Virus record (IMG/VR): IMGVR_UViG_3300029267_002571
Coordinates: 1-40,514 of that record
Origin: a virus
Direction: 5' to 3' (one strand)
Length of the DNA stretch: 40,514 nucleotides
The stretch's first letter is position 1, and each line of letters starts with the position of its first letter. The notes beneath the pieces were generated by a model that did not search any database, was not told the DNA's origin, and was given only the letters and a program-made list of their open reading frames with translations. Positions 7,520 to 16,574 of the stretch are shown here, piece after piece. The position numbers and the translations under genes were made by a program.

Positions 7520-7684
7520 ATGGCCACCGAGAAACCCAGCGACACAACCCGCCGCCATAAGCTCGCCGGCTTCACCGTCACCGCCGGCAGCCTCCTCGCC
7601 TTCGCCCTCCTCGTCTGGCCCCCAGCCGCCCTCCTAGTAACCGCCGCCGGCGGGATCGTCTACGCGAGAGAGTGGAACCAATGA
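7520..7684 (+). CDS. Small membrane protein upstream of portal (54 aa)
   Basis: Encodes 54 residues with a long hydrophobic stretch (residues about 20-46) that could be one long or two short membrane helices, ending YAREWNQ. The stop overlaps the portal start by ATGA. There is no ribosome binding site before the ATG; a TACACT element 7 bases upstream suggests a leaderless mRNA, which is common in Actinobacteria. Function unknown. Confidence 0.6.
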   Translation: MATEKPSDTTRRHKLAGFTVTAGSLLAFALLVWPPAALLVTAAGGIVYAREWNQ

Positions 7685-9096
7685 GCTTCTTCGGCCTAGC
7701 CCCCAACCAACCCGTCCGCACCACCGAAGGGATCGCCGACCTCGGCGCCCCCACCATCGACCCCGACGACGCCTACTACCGCAGCCTCGGCACCGCCCCG
7801 AGGGACCTACTCGGAGTCACCCTCACCCGAGCCCAGAACCTATGCGTCTCCCTGTACCGAGCCAACCCGATCGCTAACCGGATCATCCGCATCTACACCA
7901 GCTTCCTCGCCGGCCACGGCACCAGCATCGAAGCCCGCAACCCGGAGGTCCAAGCGGTCGTCGACGACTTCTGGACCAGCCCCCGCAGCAACTTCGGTCG
8001 GAACCACCGCGGCTACGCCCGCGACTGGCTCCTCATGGGCGAAGCGGTCCACCCGGTAGCAGTCGACACCGCCGGCAACACCACCGTCGGGTTCATCGAC
8101 CCCACCACCGTCGCGTCGATCGAGCGGGACCCGACCAACAACATGATCCTCACTACCGCGCACATCCGCCGCAGCAACTCGGCCGACACGATCCCGCTCG
8201 ACATCGTCACCCTCGACAGCGACCCGACCAGCCCCGACGCCGGCTACCTAACCGGCGACGTATTCGTGTGGCTCTTCGAACGGATCGCCGCCGCTACCCG
8301 AGGCACCCCGCTGCTGCTCCCCAACCTCGACTGGATCGACGCCTACGACCAAGTCCTATGGGAGATGCTCGAACGGGAAAAAGCGATCCGAGCGTTCTAC
8401 TGGGACGTCTCCGTCGAGGGAGGCCCCAACCAAGTCCAGGAGGCACGCGAGATGTTCGGCACCGCGCCGCCCCGCACCGGGTCGGTCCGGTTCCACACCG
8501 CCGCTACCGAGATCAACGCCGTCTCCCCCCAACTCGGTCACCACGAATCGATCAAAACCGCCACGTACCAGCTACGCAACATCGCCACCGGCGCCGGCCT
8601 GGCCCCCCACTGGCTCTCCGAACCGGAGGACGCCAACCGATCCACCGCCGAGCAGATGGACCTCCCCGTCCTACGGAACCTCACCGATGTGCAGCAGGAT
8701 TGGCGGACCAGCCTCGAGGACCTAACCCGATTCGTGATCGACCAGAAGGTCAAAGCCGGGATGCTCACCGCGGTACTACCAGAGATCCTCGAGGACGGCA
8801 CCAAAGGAGAACTCCTGCCGGCCAGGGACCTCTTCACCATCAACCAGCCGGAGCTCGAATCAGCGAAAGTCGAAGCCGCCGCCGCCGCCCTATCCCAAGT
8901 CGCCTCCGCTGTCGTACAACTCGACATGGTCGACGGGATAGGGAGGGAAACCATCCGCCGGATGGTCCGGGCGATACTGCCCTCCCTCGGCCTACCCGCC
9001 GACGAGATCCCCACCGACGACGACCAGTTCGACCAGAGCCTCGAGGACCGAGCCCAACGGCAAGCCGCCGAAGCCTACGCCCTCCTCACCGACTAG
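7681..9096 (+). CDS. Portal protein
   Basis: 471 residues. Its position between terminase and the MuF gene, its length, and segments such as RANPIANRIIRIYTSFLAG (residues about 59-77), a DWLLMGEAVHPV strand, and STAEQMDLPVLRNLTDVQQD (helical, about 321-340) fit the phage portal fold. The dodecameric portal forms the DNA channel at one head vertex and binds the terminase and connectors. The start at 7681 is preferred over a GTG at 7672 because of the ATGA overlap with the preceding stop. The C-terminus is Glu/Ala rich, as usual. Confidence 0.9.
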   Translation: MSFFGLAPNQPVRTTEGIADLGAPTIDPDDAYYRSLGTAPRDLLGVTLTRAQNLCVSLYRANPIANRIIRIYTSFLAGHGTSIEARNPEVQAVVDDFWTSPRSNFGRNHRGYARDWLLMGEAVHPVAVDTAGNTTVGFIDPTTVASIERDPTNNMILTTAHIRRSNSADTIPLDIVTLDSDPTSPDAGYLTGDVFVWLFERIAAATRGTPLLLPNLDWIDAYDQVLWEMLEREKAIRAFYWDVSVEGGPNQVQEAREMFGTAPPRTGSVRFHTAATEINAVSPQLGHHESIKTATYQLRNIATGAGLAPHWLSEPEDANRSTAEQMDLPVLRNLTDVQQDWRTSLEDLTRFVIDQKVKAGMLTAVLPEILEDGTKGELLPARDLFTINQPELESAKVEAAAAALSQVASAVVQLDMVDGIGRETIRRMVRAILPSLGLPADEIPTDDDQFDQSLEDRAQRQAAEAYALLTD

Positions 9097-9112
9097 AGAG
9101 GGGAAGCGCCCA

Positions 9113-11323
9113 ATGCGCCGCCTGCTCGAGCATCACCTCCGGGACACCACCATCGACCCGGAGGAATACCGCCGGCAACTAGCCGCCCTCCTCGACCAAG
9201 TAGCGGACCTCAAAAACAGTGGAGTCACCCAAACCCTCGACCTCTTCGCCGAGCTCCGCCGCTCCACCCTCGCCACCCTCGCCGAGGTCCACGACGAGTC
9301 CAAACCGATCTACGAGCAGACGATCCGGCAGATCGACGAGGCGATGACCCGCTTCGCTGTCCGCTACGGGCAGACGATGAGCGACCTCACCAGCCGCGGC
9401 TTCGAGATCGGAGGCGACATCGCCACCGGACCGCTCGCCCACGCCTCCGGCCAACTCGATCTCCTCACCGTCGGCCGCGGCCTATCCCAAAACCAACTCG
9501 AGATCCTCCAAGGATTCTCCGCCGAACTAGTCCAGGGACTCACCACCGACCTACGGAAGCGCATCAACGGAGAGATCGCCGGCCTGTTCGCCGGCACCCA
9601 AACCCCCCACGAAGCCGCCACCCGCATCGGCCGGAACCTCACCGACCTAAACCACTTCTCCACGATGGCGCACCGAGCCCGCACCATCGTCGTCACCGAA
9701 ATCGGGAGAGCCCAAGCTCTGGGCACCCACCTCGGGCAGCAGCAACTCGTCCAAACCCTCGCCGACGCCGGCGACCCGACCAAGATCCGTAAATCCTGGC
9801 TCAACGCCCACCTCCCCGGCGCCCGCGAAACCCATGTGAGAGCAGAGAACGTCTACACCAGCGGAGGGAAACCCGGACCGATCCCGATCGACGTCCCCTA
9901 CCTGGTTGCCGGAGAGCGGGGGATGTATCCGAGGGACCCGTCGTTCTCGGTCGGGAACTCGGCGAATTGCCACTGCGTATCGGTCACGGTCCTCGCCGAC
10001 TATGAGGTCCTCCCCACCGGAGAGAGGGAGATGCTCGAGAAGCCGCTCACCAAAGCGATCAAACCCAAGCCGAAACCGAAGCCCAAACCCAAGCCGAAGG
10101 AGCCCGACTTCTTCGAAGAGCGCGGACTCGACCCTCCCGAGATCATCGACAATCCCAACTCCCCGACACGGATCCGCCTCGACCGAGACCAGCAGTGGAA
10201 AGTCTGGTCGGCGACCCAGCGGGAGAAGCTACTCTCCAGCCGCTACGGCAAGTGGCGACTCAACGACCCCGAATTCGACCGCTACTGGGACAAGGGAGGG
10301 AAGCGCCAGATGAAGGTCCTCTGGGATCACGACACGGTCGACCCCGCAGCCTACCGCCGGTTCGCTGAGGACTACATACGGGCACTCGAGGACACCTTCC
10401 CCGACGCCGACGACCTCGCCAGGAAGCTCCAAGACCTCGACTACGACCAGAGCTGGACGATCAGCCGCACCGGGTCCCTCCCCGACATCTTCACCCCCGA
10501 CGGCAAAAACCTCATGTGGGAACTCCGGTTCGCCACCGACTCTCACCCAGGGATCACCGTCGGGATGCGAACCGAGATCATGACCGCCGCCCAGATGGAT
10601 AGCTTCCTCGGCTCGATAGCCCGACTCCCCGCCAACGAGGGAGGAGCCATCACCCGCCTGGTACGGCTACTCCCCAGCGACAAGGACGTCCTCCCCGGAT
10701 CCGGCATCAACAAGAACACCGGCCTCAGCGCCAAGAGGGTCGCCGCCGACTTCGCCGGCAACACCGGAGAGATGAGAATCTATATACGCCAATGGACCGG
10801 TCGTAACCCCGCCGACCTCATCGACGACCCGGATGGATTCTTCTACAACCTGATCCGACACGAGCACGGCCACGGCCTCGACGCCCAGATCTCCTACACC
10901 GGAGTCGACACGCGAGCCCTCTGGACCAAAGCCCAAGCCGCCGACGCCAACTACACCCGCCGGCTCCGCAGCTACCTATCCGTCCTCGACGATTACGAAC
11001 CCGGCAACGACCACTTCGAGAAGGTCAAGCAGCTATACCTCGACGCCGGCGGAGAGGACCGGCTCATCGGCACCATCCGCGGCTGGGCAGACGAGGCCTG
11101 GGAACTCCAACAACGCACCGGCATCGCCGGCGGAGTCACCCCCTACGGCGCCACCCATGTCGGGGAAGACCTCGCCGAGTTCATCAGCCTCGTCTATTCC
11201 GAGGGGAGAGGGATCCGCCGCCAGGGAAGCTTCCAAGCGAACCAGATCCGCGGGCTCTACCCGCACCGCACTGCGCTCCTCGAGGAATGGCTCGAGCAGT
11301 TCGGACTAGAGTTGCCGATATGA
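9113..11323 (+). CDS. MuF-like head protein fused to a zinc metallopeptidase
   Basis: 736 residues. Residues about 1-310 are a MuF-type minor head protein: a long helical region, then W-x-x-x-H-L, R-x-x-H, and the closing MYPRDP...GNSANCHC segment typical of MuF domains. A Lys-Pro repeat (about residues 316-328) acts as linker. The C-terminal half contains HEHGH (583-587), a HExxH zinc motif, and EDLAEF (685-690) about 100 residues later, a plausible third ligand as in lethal-factor-like gluzincins. MuF proteins carrying C-terminal toxin or enzyme domains are known in phages; they ride in the head and may be ejected with DNA. The target is unknown. The middle 340-560 region is not recognised. 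It follows the portal by 16 bp with GAGAGG before the start. Confidence 0.85.
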   Translation: MRRLLEHHLRDTTIDPEEYRRQLAALLDQVADLKNSGVTQTLDLFAELRRSTLATLAEVHDESKPIYEQTIRQIDEAMTRFAVRYGQTMSDLTSRGFEIGGDIATGPLAHASGQLDLLTVGRGLSQNQLEILQGFSAELVQGLTTDLRKRINGEIAGLFAGTQTPHEAATRIGRNLTDLNHFSTMAHRARTIVVTEIGRAQALGTHLGQQQLVQTLADAGDPTKIRKSWLNAHLPGARETHVRAENVYTSGGKPGPIPIDVPYLVAGERGMYPRDPSFSVGNSANCHCVSVTVLADYEVLPTGEREMLEKPLTKAIKPKPKPKPKPKPKEPDFFEERGLDPPEIIDNPNSPTRIRLDRDQQWKVWSATQREKLLSSRYGKWRLNDPEFDRYWDKGGKRQMKVLWDHDTVDPAAYRRFAEDYIRALEDTFPDADDLARKLQDLDYDQSWTISRTGSLPDIFTPDGKNLMWELRFATDSHPGITVGMRTEIMTAAQMDSFLGSIARLPANEGGAITRLVRLLPSDKDVLPGSGINKNTGLSAKRVAADFAGNTGEMRIYIRQWTGRNPADLIDDPDGFFYNLIRHEHGHGLDAQISYTGVDTRALWTKAQAADANYTRRLRSYLSVLDDYEPGNDHFEKVKQLYLDAGGEDRLIGTIRGWADEAWELQQRTGIAGGVTPYGATHVGEDLAEFISLVYSEGRGIRRQGSFQANQIRGLYPHRTALLEEWLEQFGLELPI

Positions 11324-11535
11324 CCACCACGCTGACCCTCCCCACCACCGACGAGGAACGAGCGCTCCTGGGAGCCACCGAGCGTCGAGTCGTCTACTTC
11401 GACGCCGACAACTACCCGCTCGAGATCGACGAGGGGAATCTCCCGCCGGCCGGCACCGCAACCGCGGTCGAGCACCTCCACGCCGCAGACGGTACGGTCG
11501 TCGCCACCAACTACTACACCGACATCGACGGCTGA
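11320..11535 (+). CDS. Small hypothetical head-region protein (71 aa)
   Basis: A beta-rich, acidic protein of 71 residues with no cysteines and no recognised domain. It overlaps the stop of the MuF fusion by ATGA, so it is translated with it. That coupling raises the possibility of a partner or immunity-like role for the fused peptidase, but no sequence feature supports this. It is followed by a promoter-like TTACACTC. Confidence 0.6.
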   Translation: MTTTLTLPTTDEERALLGATERRVVYFDADNYPLEIDEGNLPPAGTATAVEHLHAADGTVVATNYYTDIDG

Positions 11536-11562
11536 TAGCATTCCGCCCTGACAGAAATGTGA

Positions 11563-11570
11563 TTACACTC
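11563..11570 (+). promoter_or_regulatory. TTACACTC promoter-like motif
   Basis: Same octamer as at 7506 and 24083. It is followed by a short CTCGC-GAA-GCGAG stem-loop (11568-11580) and lies 44 bp before the gene at 11614, in a 78-bp gap. No -35 consensus is seen. Confidence 0.45.
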
Positions 11571-11613
11571 GCGAAGCGAGCCCCCCAGCACGCCGGCACC
11601 AGGAGCAAACCAT

Positions 11614-11958
11614 ATGAGCCCCCTCGACGAGTTTCTCGCCCTCCCCGAGAGAGAACAGTTCGAAGCCGCCGCCGAAGCCATCGGAGTCCCCTACACCGAC
11701 ATCTACCGGGTCGAGAGAGACCGCGACGGCATCAACACCGCCAACGTCAAAATCACCATCGCCACCGGCACCGTCTACTACATCGAGATCGACGAGGAAG
11801 CATTCGAACCCGACCCGGTACCCGAGCGAACCCCGGTCGAGGAGATGACCGCCGCCGAGCTCAAAACCTACGCCGCCGAACTCGGGCTCTCTAAGAGCGG
11901 AAACAAGGACGCCGTCTACACCCGCATCACCGAACACCTCGCCACCGCCGACCAGTGA
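11614..11958 (+). CDS. Head-region protein with C-terminal SAP-like domain (114 aa)
   Basis: Residues 1-75 are an acidic alpha/beta domain without recognised family. Residues about 78-110 (MTAAELKTYAAELGLSKSGN) followed by KDAVYTRITEHL match the SAP-type helix-loop-helix: a helix with L..yA.eLGL, an sGnK turn, and a second helix. SAP modules bind DNA. It precedes the protease-capsid gene, so a role in organising packaged DNA or as a head accessory protein is plausible. A CAGGAG ribosome binding site lies at about 11599-11604. Confidence 0.72.
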   Translation: MSPLDEFLALPEREQFEAAAEAIGVPYTDIYRVERDRDGINTANVKITIATGTVYYIEIDEEAFEPDPVPERTPVEEMTAAELKTYAAELGLSKSGNKDAVYTRITEHLATADQ

Positions 11959-12016
11959 CCTTCCCAACCGGTAGCCGGCTCTCCGCAACGGCCAACCCCG
12001 AGCCCCAGGAGACAAC

Positions 12017-14431
12017 GTGAAAACACCCCGACTGATCCGGATCCGGGAAGCCGAAGGTGACACCACCGAACCGGCCGAGGAAGCGATCAACGTCGACAGT
12101 CTCGACGGCCGCGCCCAACTCGTCCGCCAAGCCTGGAACGCCGGCCCCGGCTCGGCCGAGGACGCCGGCTGGGTCGACGAGGTCCACCAGGACTACCTGA
12201 TAATCAACCGCAACGGCCTCTGGCGCTACAGCTACGAGATAGACGACGACCAGAACATCACCTTCGGGCAGCCGGAGAAGGTGATCGCCGAGACCACCTA
12301 CCGCACCACCGAAGCCGAAACCGGCACCCCGGCCACCCCCGACCGCGGAACCGAAACCGGCACCGATCCCGAGCCGACTCTCTCTCGCGAGAGGGAATCG
12401 CTCCAAGGAACCATCCTCGAGTCACTCGACCAGGACGCCGGCTGGGTATGGCGAGTCACGATGATCCGCCCCGGCACCAGCAAAAACGGCCGCCGATACC
12501 GCCCCGAGGTTCTCCGAGAAGCCACCGAGCTTTACGAGGGAGCCCGAGCCTTCGACGGGCACCGCACCGCCGCCGAACGGAACCAGAGCGCCGTCGGGAA
12601 CCTATCCGGCTGGCACGAGAACGTCGAAGCGCAACCAGACGGAGCTCTCCAATCGGACTTCCACATCTCCGAATCCGCCCCCCAGATCCGCCAGCTATTC
12701 ATGTCGGCCGCACGCCACGACCGACCCGACCTCATCGGCTTCTCCCACGACGTTTCCGCCTACGCCAAACCGGCCGTCGAGGGAGGACGCAAAATCTCGG
12801 ACGTAACCAAAATCGCCGAGGTCCATTCAGTAGACATAGTCGCCGACCCTTCCGCCGGCGGTCGACTCGAGAGGCTCGTCGCGAGCCATCAGAGAGGAGA
12901 GTCAATGACTCTGCAGCAACTACTCGAGGCACTCGCCGCAGCCTCCACCGACGAGGAACGGAAGCAGATCCTCGCCGAGGCCCCAGCGGAGCTCCGAGAA
13001 GCCGTCGCGTCCATGACCGGAGCGACCATCACCGAAGCAACCGAAACCGACCCCGTCGAGGAGAAGGACCCGGAGCCGGTCACCGAAGCACTCAAGCCAG
13101 GGTCGCTGATCCACCGCCTCGCGGTGCGGGAAGCAGTCGATGAGACCAAGCTCCCCGACGACCTCAAGGAGAAGCTCCGCGAACGGTTCAAGGACGCCGA
13201 GATCACCGACGCCGAAATCCGGGAACGGGTCGCCGAGACCGCATCGATGTGGTCCGACGTTATCGGCGCCGCCGGCCAGCCGCTCCCCGGCCAGAAGCCC
13301 GCAGCGGAGGTCACCGAAGCCGAGACCGATAAGCACCGCAAAGCCCTCGACGGCCTGCTCGCCGGCGAGAAGGTCGACGACACGGCCCCGTTCCGGAGCC
13401 TCAAGGAAGCCTATGTGGCATTCACCGGCCGGAACCCCTACGCCACCGACACCCAGGACTTCGCCCGAGACATCCTCGCCGAATCCGTCGGAGCGTTCGC
13501 TACCGGAGGCCGCCGGCTCACCGAGTCGATCACATCGAGCACCTGGAGCTCCGCTCTCGGCGACTCGATCACCCGCCGCGCCATCGCCGAATACGCACTC
13601 CCGCAGCTACAAACGTGGCGCCAGATCGTCTCCGACATTGTTCCGGTCAACGACTTCCGCACCCAACGCCGGGACCGGATCGGTGGCTATGACACGCTCT
13701 CGGTCGTATCCGAGGGAGGCACCTATACCGCCCTCACCAGCCCGAGTGACGAGGAAGCCACCTATGCGCCGACCAAGAAGGGCGGCACCGAGGACCTCAC
13801 CCTCGAGACCATCGCCAACGACGACATCGGAGCGGTCCGCCGGATCCCGAAGAACCTGGGCCGAGCCGCAGCGCTCACCCTCTACCGGGCGATCTGGGTC
13901 GACATCCTGGTGACCAACCCGGCCACCAGCTACGACTCCGTCGCTCTATTCCACTCTTCCCATAGCAACACCACCGCCGTCGCCCTCGGCGAAACCGGCA
14001 TCGGTACGCTGCGGAACCTGATGGTCACTCAGGCTCGGAGCGGAGAGTCCAGCGGATTCGTTGGACTCACCCCCCGCTACCTGGCGGCACCGCCGGAGTT
14101 GTATGTCACCGCCTACAAGCTCACCTCGAGCGAATCGGCGGTCGTCGGCTCTACGGAGTCGGCCACCACACCGAACCCGTGGAGGGGGATCGTCCCGATC
14201 GAGGTCCCTGTCTGGACCGACGCCAACGACTGGATCCTGGTCGCCGACCCGGCTACCTGCCCCACCATCGAGGTCGGCTTCTACCAGGGACGCGAGGAAC
14301 CCGAGATCCTGGTCCAGGACCAGCCCGCCATCGGATCCGTGTTCACCGCCGACAAGATCACCTACAAGGTGCGACACATTTGGGGCCTGACGGTCCTCGA
14401 CCACCGCGGCTTCCAGCGCGGCACCCAGTAA
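12017..14431 (+). CDS. Prohead protease-scaffold-major capsid fusion
   Basis: One 804-residue ORF combining three functions. Residues about 135-296 resemble a phage prohead serine protease: SKNGRRYRPEVLREA, then FDGHRT (His182), LIGFSHDV (Ser243) and SVDIVADPSAGG (Asp273), plausible catalytic and signature positions. Residues about 297-440 are charged and helical, as in scaffold or delta domains. Residues about 441-804 are a major capsid protein close to the Mu gpT-like family, with NPATSYDSVALFHSSHSNTT and a conserved C-terminus. GTG at 12017 follows AGGAGA. A strong in-frame internal start lies at 12905. The protease would cut itself and the scaffold from the capsid. Residues 1-130 are variable and acidic. 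Confidence 0.88.
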   Translation: MKTPRLIRIREAEGDTTEPAEEAINVDSLDGRAQLVRQAWNAGPGSAEDAGWVDEVHQDYLIINRNGLWRYSYEIDDDQNITFGQPEKVIAETTYRTTEAETGTPATPDRGTETGTDPEPTLSRERESLQGTILESLDQDAGWVWRVTMIRPGTSKNGRRYRPEVLREATELYEGARAFDGHRTAAERNQSAVGNLSGWHENVEAQPDGALQSDFHISESAPQIRQLFMSAARHDRPDLIGFSHDVSAYAKPAVEGGRKISDVTKIAEVHSVDIVADPSAGGRLERLVASHQRGESMTLQQLLEALAAASTDEERKQILAEAPAELREAVASMTGATITEATETDPVEEKDPEPVTEALKPGSLIHRLAVREAVDETKLPDDLKEKLRERFKDAEITDAEIRERVAETASMWSDVIGAAGQPLPGQKPAAEVTEAETDKHRKALDGLLAGEKVDDTAPFRSLKEAYVAFTGRNPYATDTQDFARDILAESVGAFATGGRRLTESITSSTWSSALGDSITRRAIAEYALPQLQTWRQIVSDIVPVNDFRTQRRDRIGGYDTLSVVSEGGTYTALTSPSDEEATYAPTKKGGTEDLTLETIANDDIGAVRRIPKNLGRAAALTLYRAIWVDILVTNPATSYDSVALFHSSHSNTTAVALGETGIGTLRNLMVTQARSGESSGFVGLTPRYLAAPPELYVTAYKLTSSESAVVGSTESATTPNPWRGIVPIEVPVWTDANDWILVADPATCPTIEVGFYQGREEPEILVQDQPAIGSVFTADKITYKVRHIWGLTVLDHRGFQRGTQ
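12891..12907 (+). promoter_or_regulatory. Internal ribosome binding site and start in the capsid fusion
   Basis: AGAGAGGAGA (12891-12900), as strong as any binding site in this genome, lies four bases before an in-frame ATG at 12905 (Met297, MTLQQLLEAL). It falls exactly where the protease-like domain ends and the scaffold-like helical region begins. Use of this start would give a 508-residue scaffold-capsid protein lacking the protease. Confidence 0.7.
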
Positions 14432-14452
14432 GCAAACCCACTCCTACCGACC

Positions 14453-14493
14453 GGTGGTGGGGAGAGAACCCGGAACCTGCTCTCCCCACCACC
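14453..14493 (+). terminator. Perfect 14-bp hairpin after the capsid gene
   Basis: GGTGGTGGGGAGAG (14453-14466) and CTCTCCCCACCACC (14480-14493) pair perfectly around a 13-base loop. It is followed by C-rich DNA, not a T-run. It sits in the 119-bp gap between the capsid and the next gene and could tune expression of the genes after it or stabilise the capsid mRNA 3' end. Confidence 0.7.
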
Positions 14494-14550
14494 GCCCCCC
14501 CCACCCGGTTCCGGCCAGAGAGAACTGGCTAAAACCCAGGAGACCAACAT

Positions 14551-14976
14551 ATGAAGCTCGCCAACCTATTCGGCCCCCAACGCCACGTTCACCAGTTCGC
14601 CGACGCTGTCGCAACCGCCGGCACCGAGCTCGAGGAGGTTTGCTTCCTCGCCCCGTTCAACATCAAGATCGACGCCGTCTACATCGTCCCGACGACCGCC
14701 ATCGCCGATGACGCCACCGACTACGTCGGAGTCGCTGTTAAGAACAAGGGGACCGCCGGGACCGGTACCACCGTCGTCGCTTCCCGCGACTTCGACGCCG
14801 CCGACGGATCCGACGACGTCGCCGCCTGCACCGACGCTGCGCTCACGCTATCGAGCACCGCAGCGAACCTGCTGGTCGACGCCGGCGAAACCCTCACCGC
14901 CGCGGTGACGAAGGGAGGAAGCGGAGAATCCCTCGACGGGATCCTCGTCATCGAGTACCACGGCTGCGGAGGCTAA
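14551..14976 (+). CDS. Putative head decoration protein (141 aa)
   Basis: A Thr/Ala-rich, beta-structured protein (141 residues) directly after the major capsid gene, a usual site for head decoration or stabilising proteins. Segments such as IDAVYIVPTTAIADD and NLLVDAGETLTAAVTKGG look like a jelly-roll or beta-sandwich. The assignment is from position and composition only. CAGGAG lies just before the start at about 14538-14543. Confidence 0.6.
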   Translation: MKLANLFGPQRHVHQFADAVATAGTELEEVCFLAPFNIKIDAVYIVPTTAIADDATDYVGVAVKNKGTAGTGTTVVASRDFDAADGSDDVAACTDAALTLSSTAANLLVDAGETLTAAVTKGGSGESLDGILVIEYHGCGG

Positions 14977-14993
14977 AGGCCAGGAAGCCTCAT

Positions 14994-15055
14994 GGTGGGG
15001 CTTTGGTCGAGACCCGGAAGGAACGCCGGGGATCGGGCGGAGCCAGAGCCCCACC
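14994..15055 (+). terminator. Structured intergenic element (9-bp closing stem)
   Basis: GGTGGGGCT (14994-15002) pairs with AGCCCCACC (15047-15055); inside, CCCGG (15013-15017) can pair with CCGGG (15026-15030). The 62-base element occupies most of the 105-bp gap before 15082. It lacks tRNA features and a T-run. Confidence 0.5.
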
Positions 15056-15081
15056 GGAGGATCTAGAGAAGGAGACCCCCG

Positions 15082-15801
15082 ATGGGTCGAACGTTGAACC
15101 AATACGACGACCGGATCCGAGCCCGACTCGGCGACCTCGGAGTCCTCCAACACTTCCAAAACGCTGCGACCAGTCTCGCCCTCGAAGCCGCCATCAACCA
15201 GTTCTCGAATGACCACCCGAGAGAGGTCACCCAAACCCTCACCGGCGACGGCTCCACCTACGACTTCGATCTCGACACCGACGCCGACGCCGGCGACGAG
15301 TACATCAACGGCTGGTCGAGGATCAGCCTCGTTGAGTACCCCGCCGGCGAACGAGACCCTGAATACCTCGACGAGTACTACGGGTGGCGCTACATCTACA
15401 CCAGCGGCACCAACTACCTTCGGCTGGTTGAGGACACCCCCTCCTCGGCCGAAACCGTTCAAGTCACCTACACCGCCCCCTGGCCCTACCCGACCGACAC
15501 CGCCGCCGACGATAAGATCCCGGCGATCTTCGCCGACGCTGTTTCCGCCCTTGCCGCGTCAATCCTGGCCACCAGCAAAGCCACCGAGCTCGCCGCCCAG
15601 CAGTCCACTAGCGTCCTCGGGCAGCTATCGCCCACCAACCCGGAGCCGCTCTACTCCGCCGCATCCGCCCTCCGTAAAGCCTACGAAACCACCGTCCTCG
15701 GACGACCAGACGACGCCGGCGCCCCGCCCCAGATCGGCTACGCCGAATCCGAAATCGATGTGTTTCCCAACGCGATATTCCACGGCCGGCACCGCGGCTG
15801 A
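15082..15801 (+). CDS. Probable head-tail connector/adaptor (239 aa)
   Basis: The N-terminal helical part (residues about 5-45, starting TLNQYDDRIRARLGD) and the long C-terminal helix (about 145-205) flank a beta-rich insertion, an arrangement seen in phage adaptor proteins that sit under the portal. Position after capsid and decoration genes fits. GAAGGAG precedes the start. Homology to a named adaptor family is not certain from sequence alone. Confidence 0.62.
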   Translation: MGRTLNQYDDRIRARLGDLGVLQHFQNAATSLALEAAINQFSNDHPREVTQTLTGDGSTYDFDLDTDADAGDEYINGWSRISLVEYPAGERDPEYLDEYYGWRYIYTSGTNYLRLVEDTPSSAETVQVTYTAPWPYPTDTAADDKIPAIFADAVSALAASILATSKATELAAQQSTSVLGQLSPTNPEPLYSAASALRKAYETTVLGRPDDAGAPPQIGYAESEIDVFPNAIFHGRHRG

Positions 15802-15820
15802 GAACCCAAGGAGACCCCCT

Positions 15821-16543
15821 ATGCGCAACCAAGGAACCGCCCCGGCAATCGGAGACCTCGGTCTTCGAGTCATCCGAGGAGGAGCAACCCCTGCCCCGGC
15901 CGGCCGGCCAGGGAAAGAACTCTCGTTCCGAGAGATCGTCCACTACAGCAACCCGAGCAACACCGACCCCGCTGAGGTCGCCGCCTGGAAGCGGGAGAAC
16001 CTGCGCCGCATCATCGGCCCAGCGGTCCGCCGCTTCGGTCCCGCTCGAGCGATCGCTCGCCGCCTCGGCCTGCCCTACATGTGGTCCCAGCTATGGCTCC
16101 GGGTCATACGGGCAGACGGTACCGAGCTCGACTACGGGCTCGCCGGTCTCCGAGTAGTCACCAACGCCGGAGTCGCCGCCATCGTCGACGCGTTCCAAGA
16201 CTCCGTTGAGCTCGAGACGTTCAAATATCACGGAGTCGGCACCGGCAGCACCGCCGAAGCCGCCGCCGATACCGACCTCGTAACCGAGTTGACAACCGAA
16301 TACACCACCAACTCGACTCGTGCAACCGGCACCACAGCCGAAGGAGCCTCAGCGAACATCTACCAGACGGTCGCCACCAACTCGTTCGACGCCTCGGTCG
16401 CACTCGAGGAGCACGGCATCTTCACCAGCGCAACGGTCGGATCCGGGACGCTGCTGGACCGCACCGTGTTCTCGGTGATCAACCTGGGCAGCGGAGACTC
16501 GCTCGAGTCGACCTACGAGCTCACGTTCTCCGCCGGCAGCTAA
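15821..16543 (+). CDS. Phage structural protein, minor capsid/fibre-like (240 aa)
   Basis: The frame is open well upstream of 15821, but the start is placed there after AAGGAG at about 15808-15813. Residues 1-105 are basic and helical. Residues about 105-240 form a beta domain with a pattern seen in many phage structural proteins: GVGTGSTAEAAADTDL, then ALEEHGIF, LLDRTVFSVINLGSGDS and a final YELTFSAG strand. The exact location in the virion is not known. It opens the surface-protein cassette that continues to 20837. Confidence 0.7.
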   Translation: MRNQGTAPAIGDLGLRVIRGGATPAPAGRPGKELSFREIVHYSNPSNTDPAEVAAWKRENLRRIIGPAVRRFGPARAIARRLGLPYMWSQLWLRVIRADGTELDYGLAGLRVVTNAGVAAIVDAFQDSVELETFKYHGVGTGSTAEAAADTDLVTELTTEYTTNSTRATGTTAEGASANIYQTVATNSFDASVALEEHGIFTSATVGSGTLLDRTVFSVINLGSGDSLESTYELTFSAGS

Positions 16544-16574
16544 CCCGATAACCGACCGCCGAGGGGAGACCCGC

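Noticed and set aside
8268-9182. Long + strand frame inside portal, Arg/Pro/His rich
   Set aside because: Out-of-frame shadow of the portal gene; composition is typical of shifted high-GC frames.
11320-11535. Immunity protein for the MuF peptidase
   Set aside because: Only the 4-base overlap supports it; no known immunity fold or conserved motif.
14994-15055. Possible tRNA-like fold
   Set aside because: The closing stem looks like an acceptor arm but no anticodon arm, T-loop consensus or CCA context is present.
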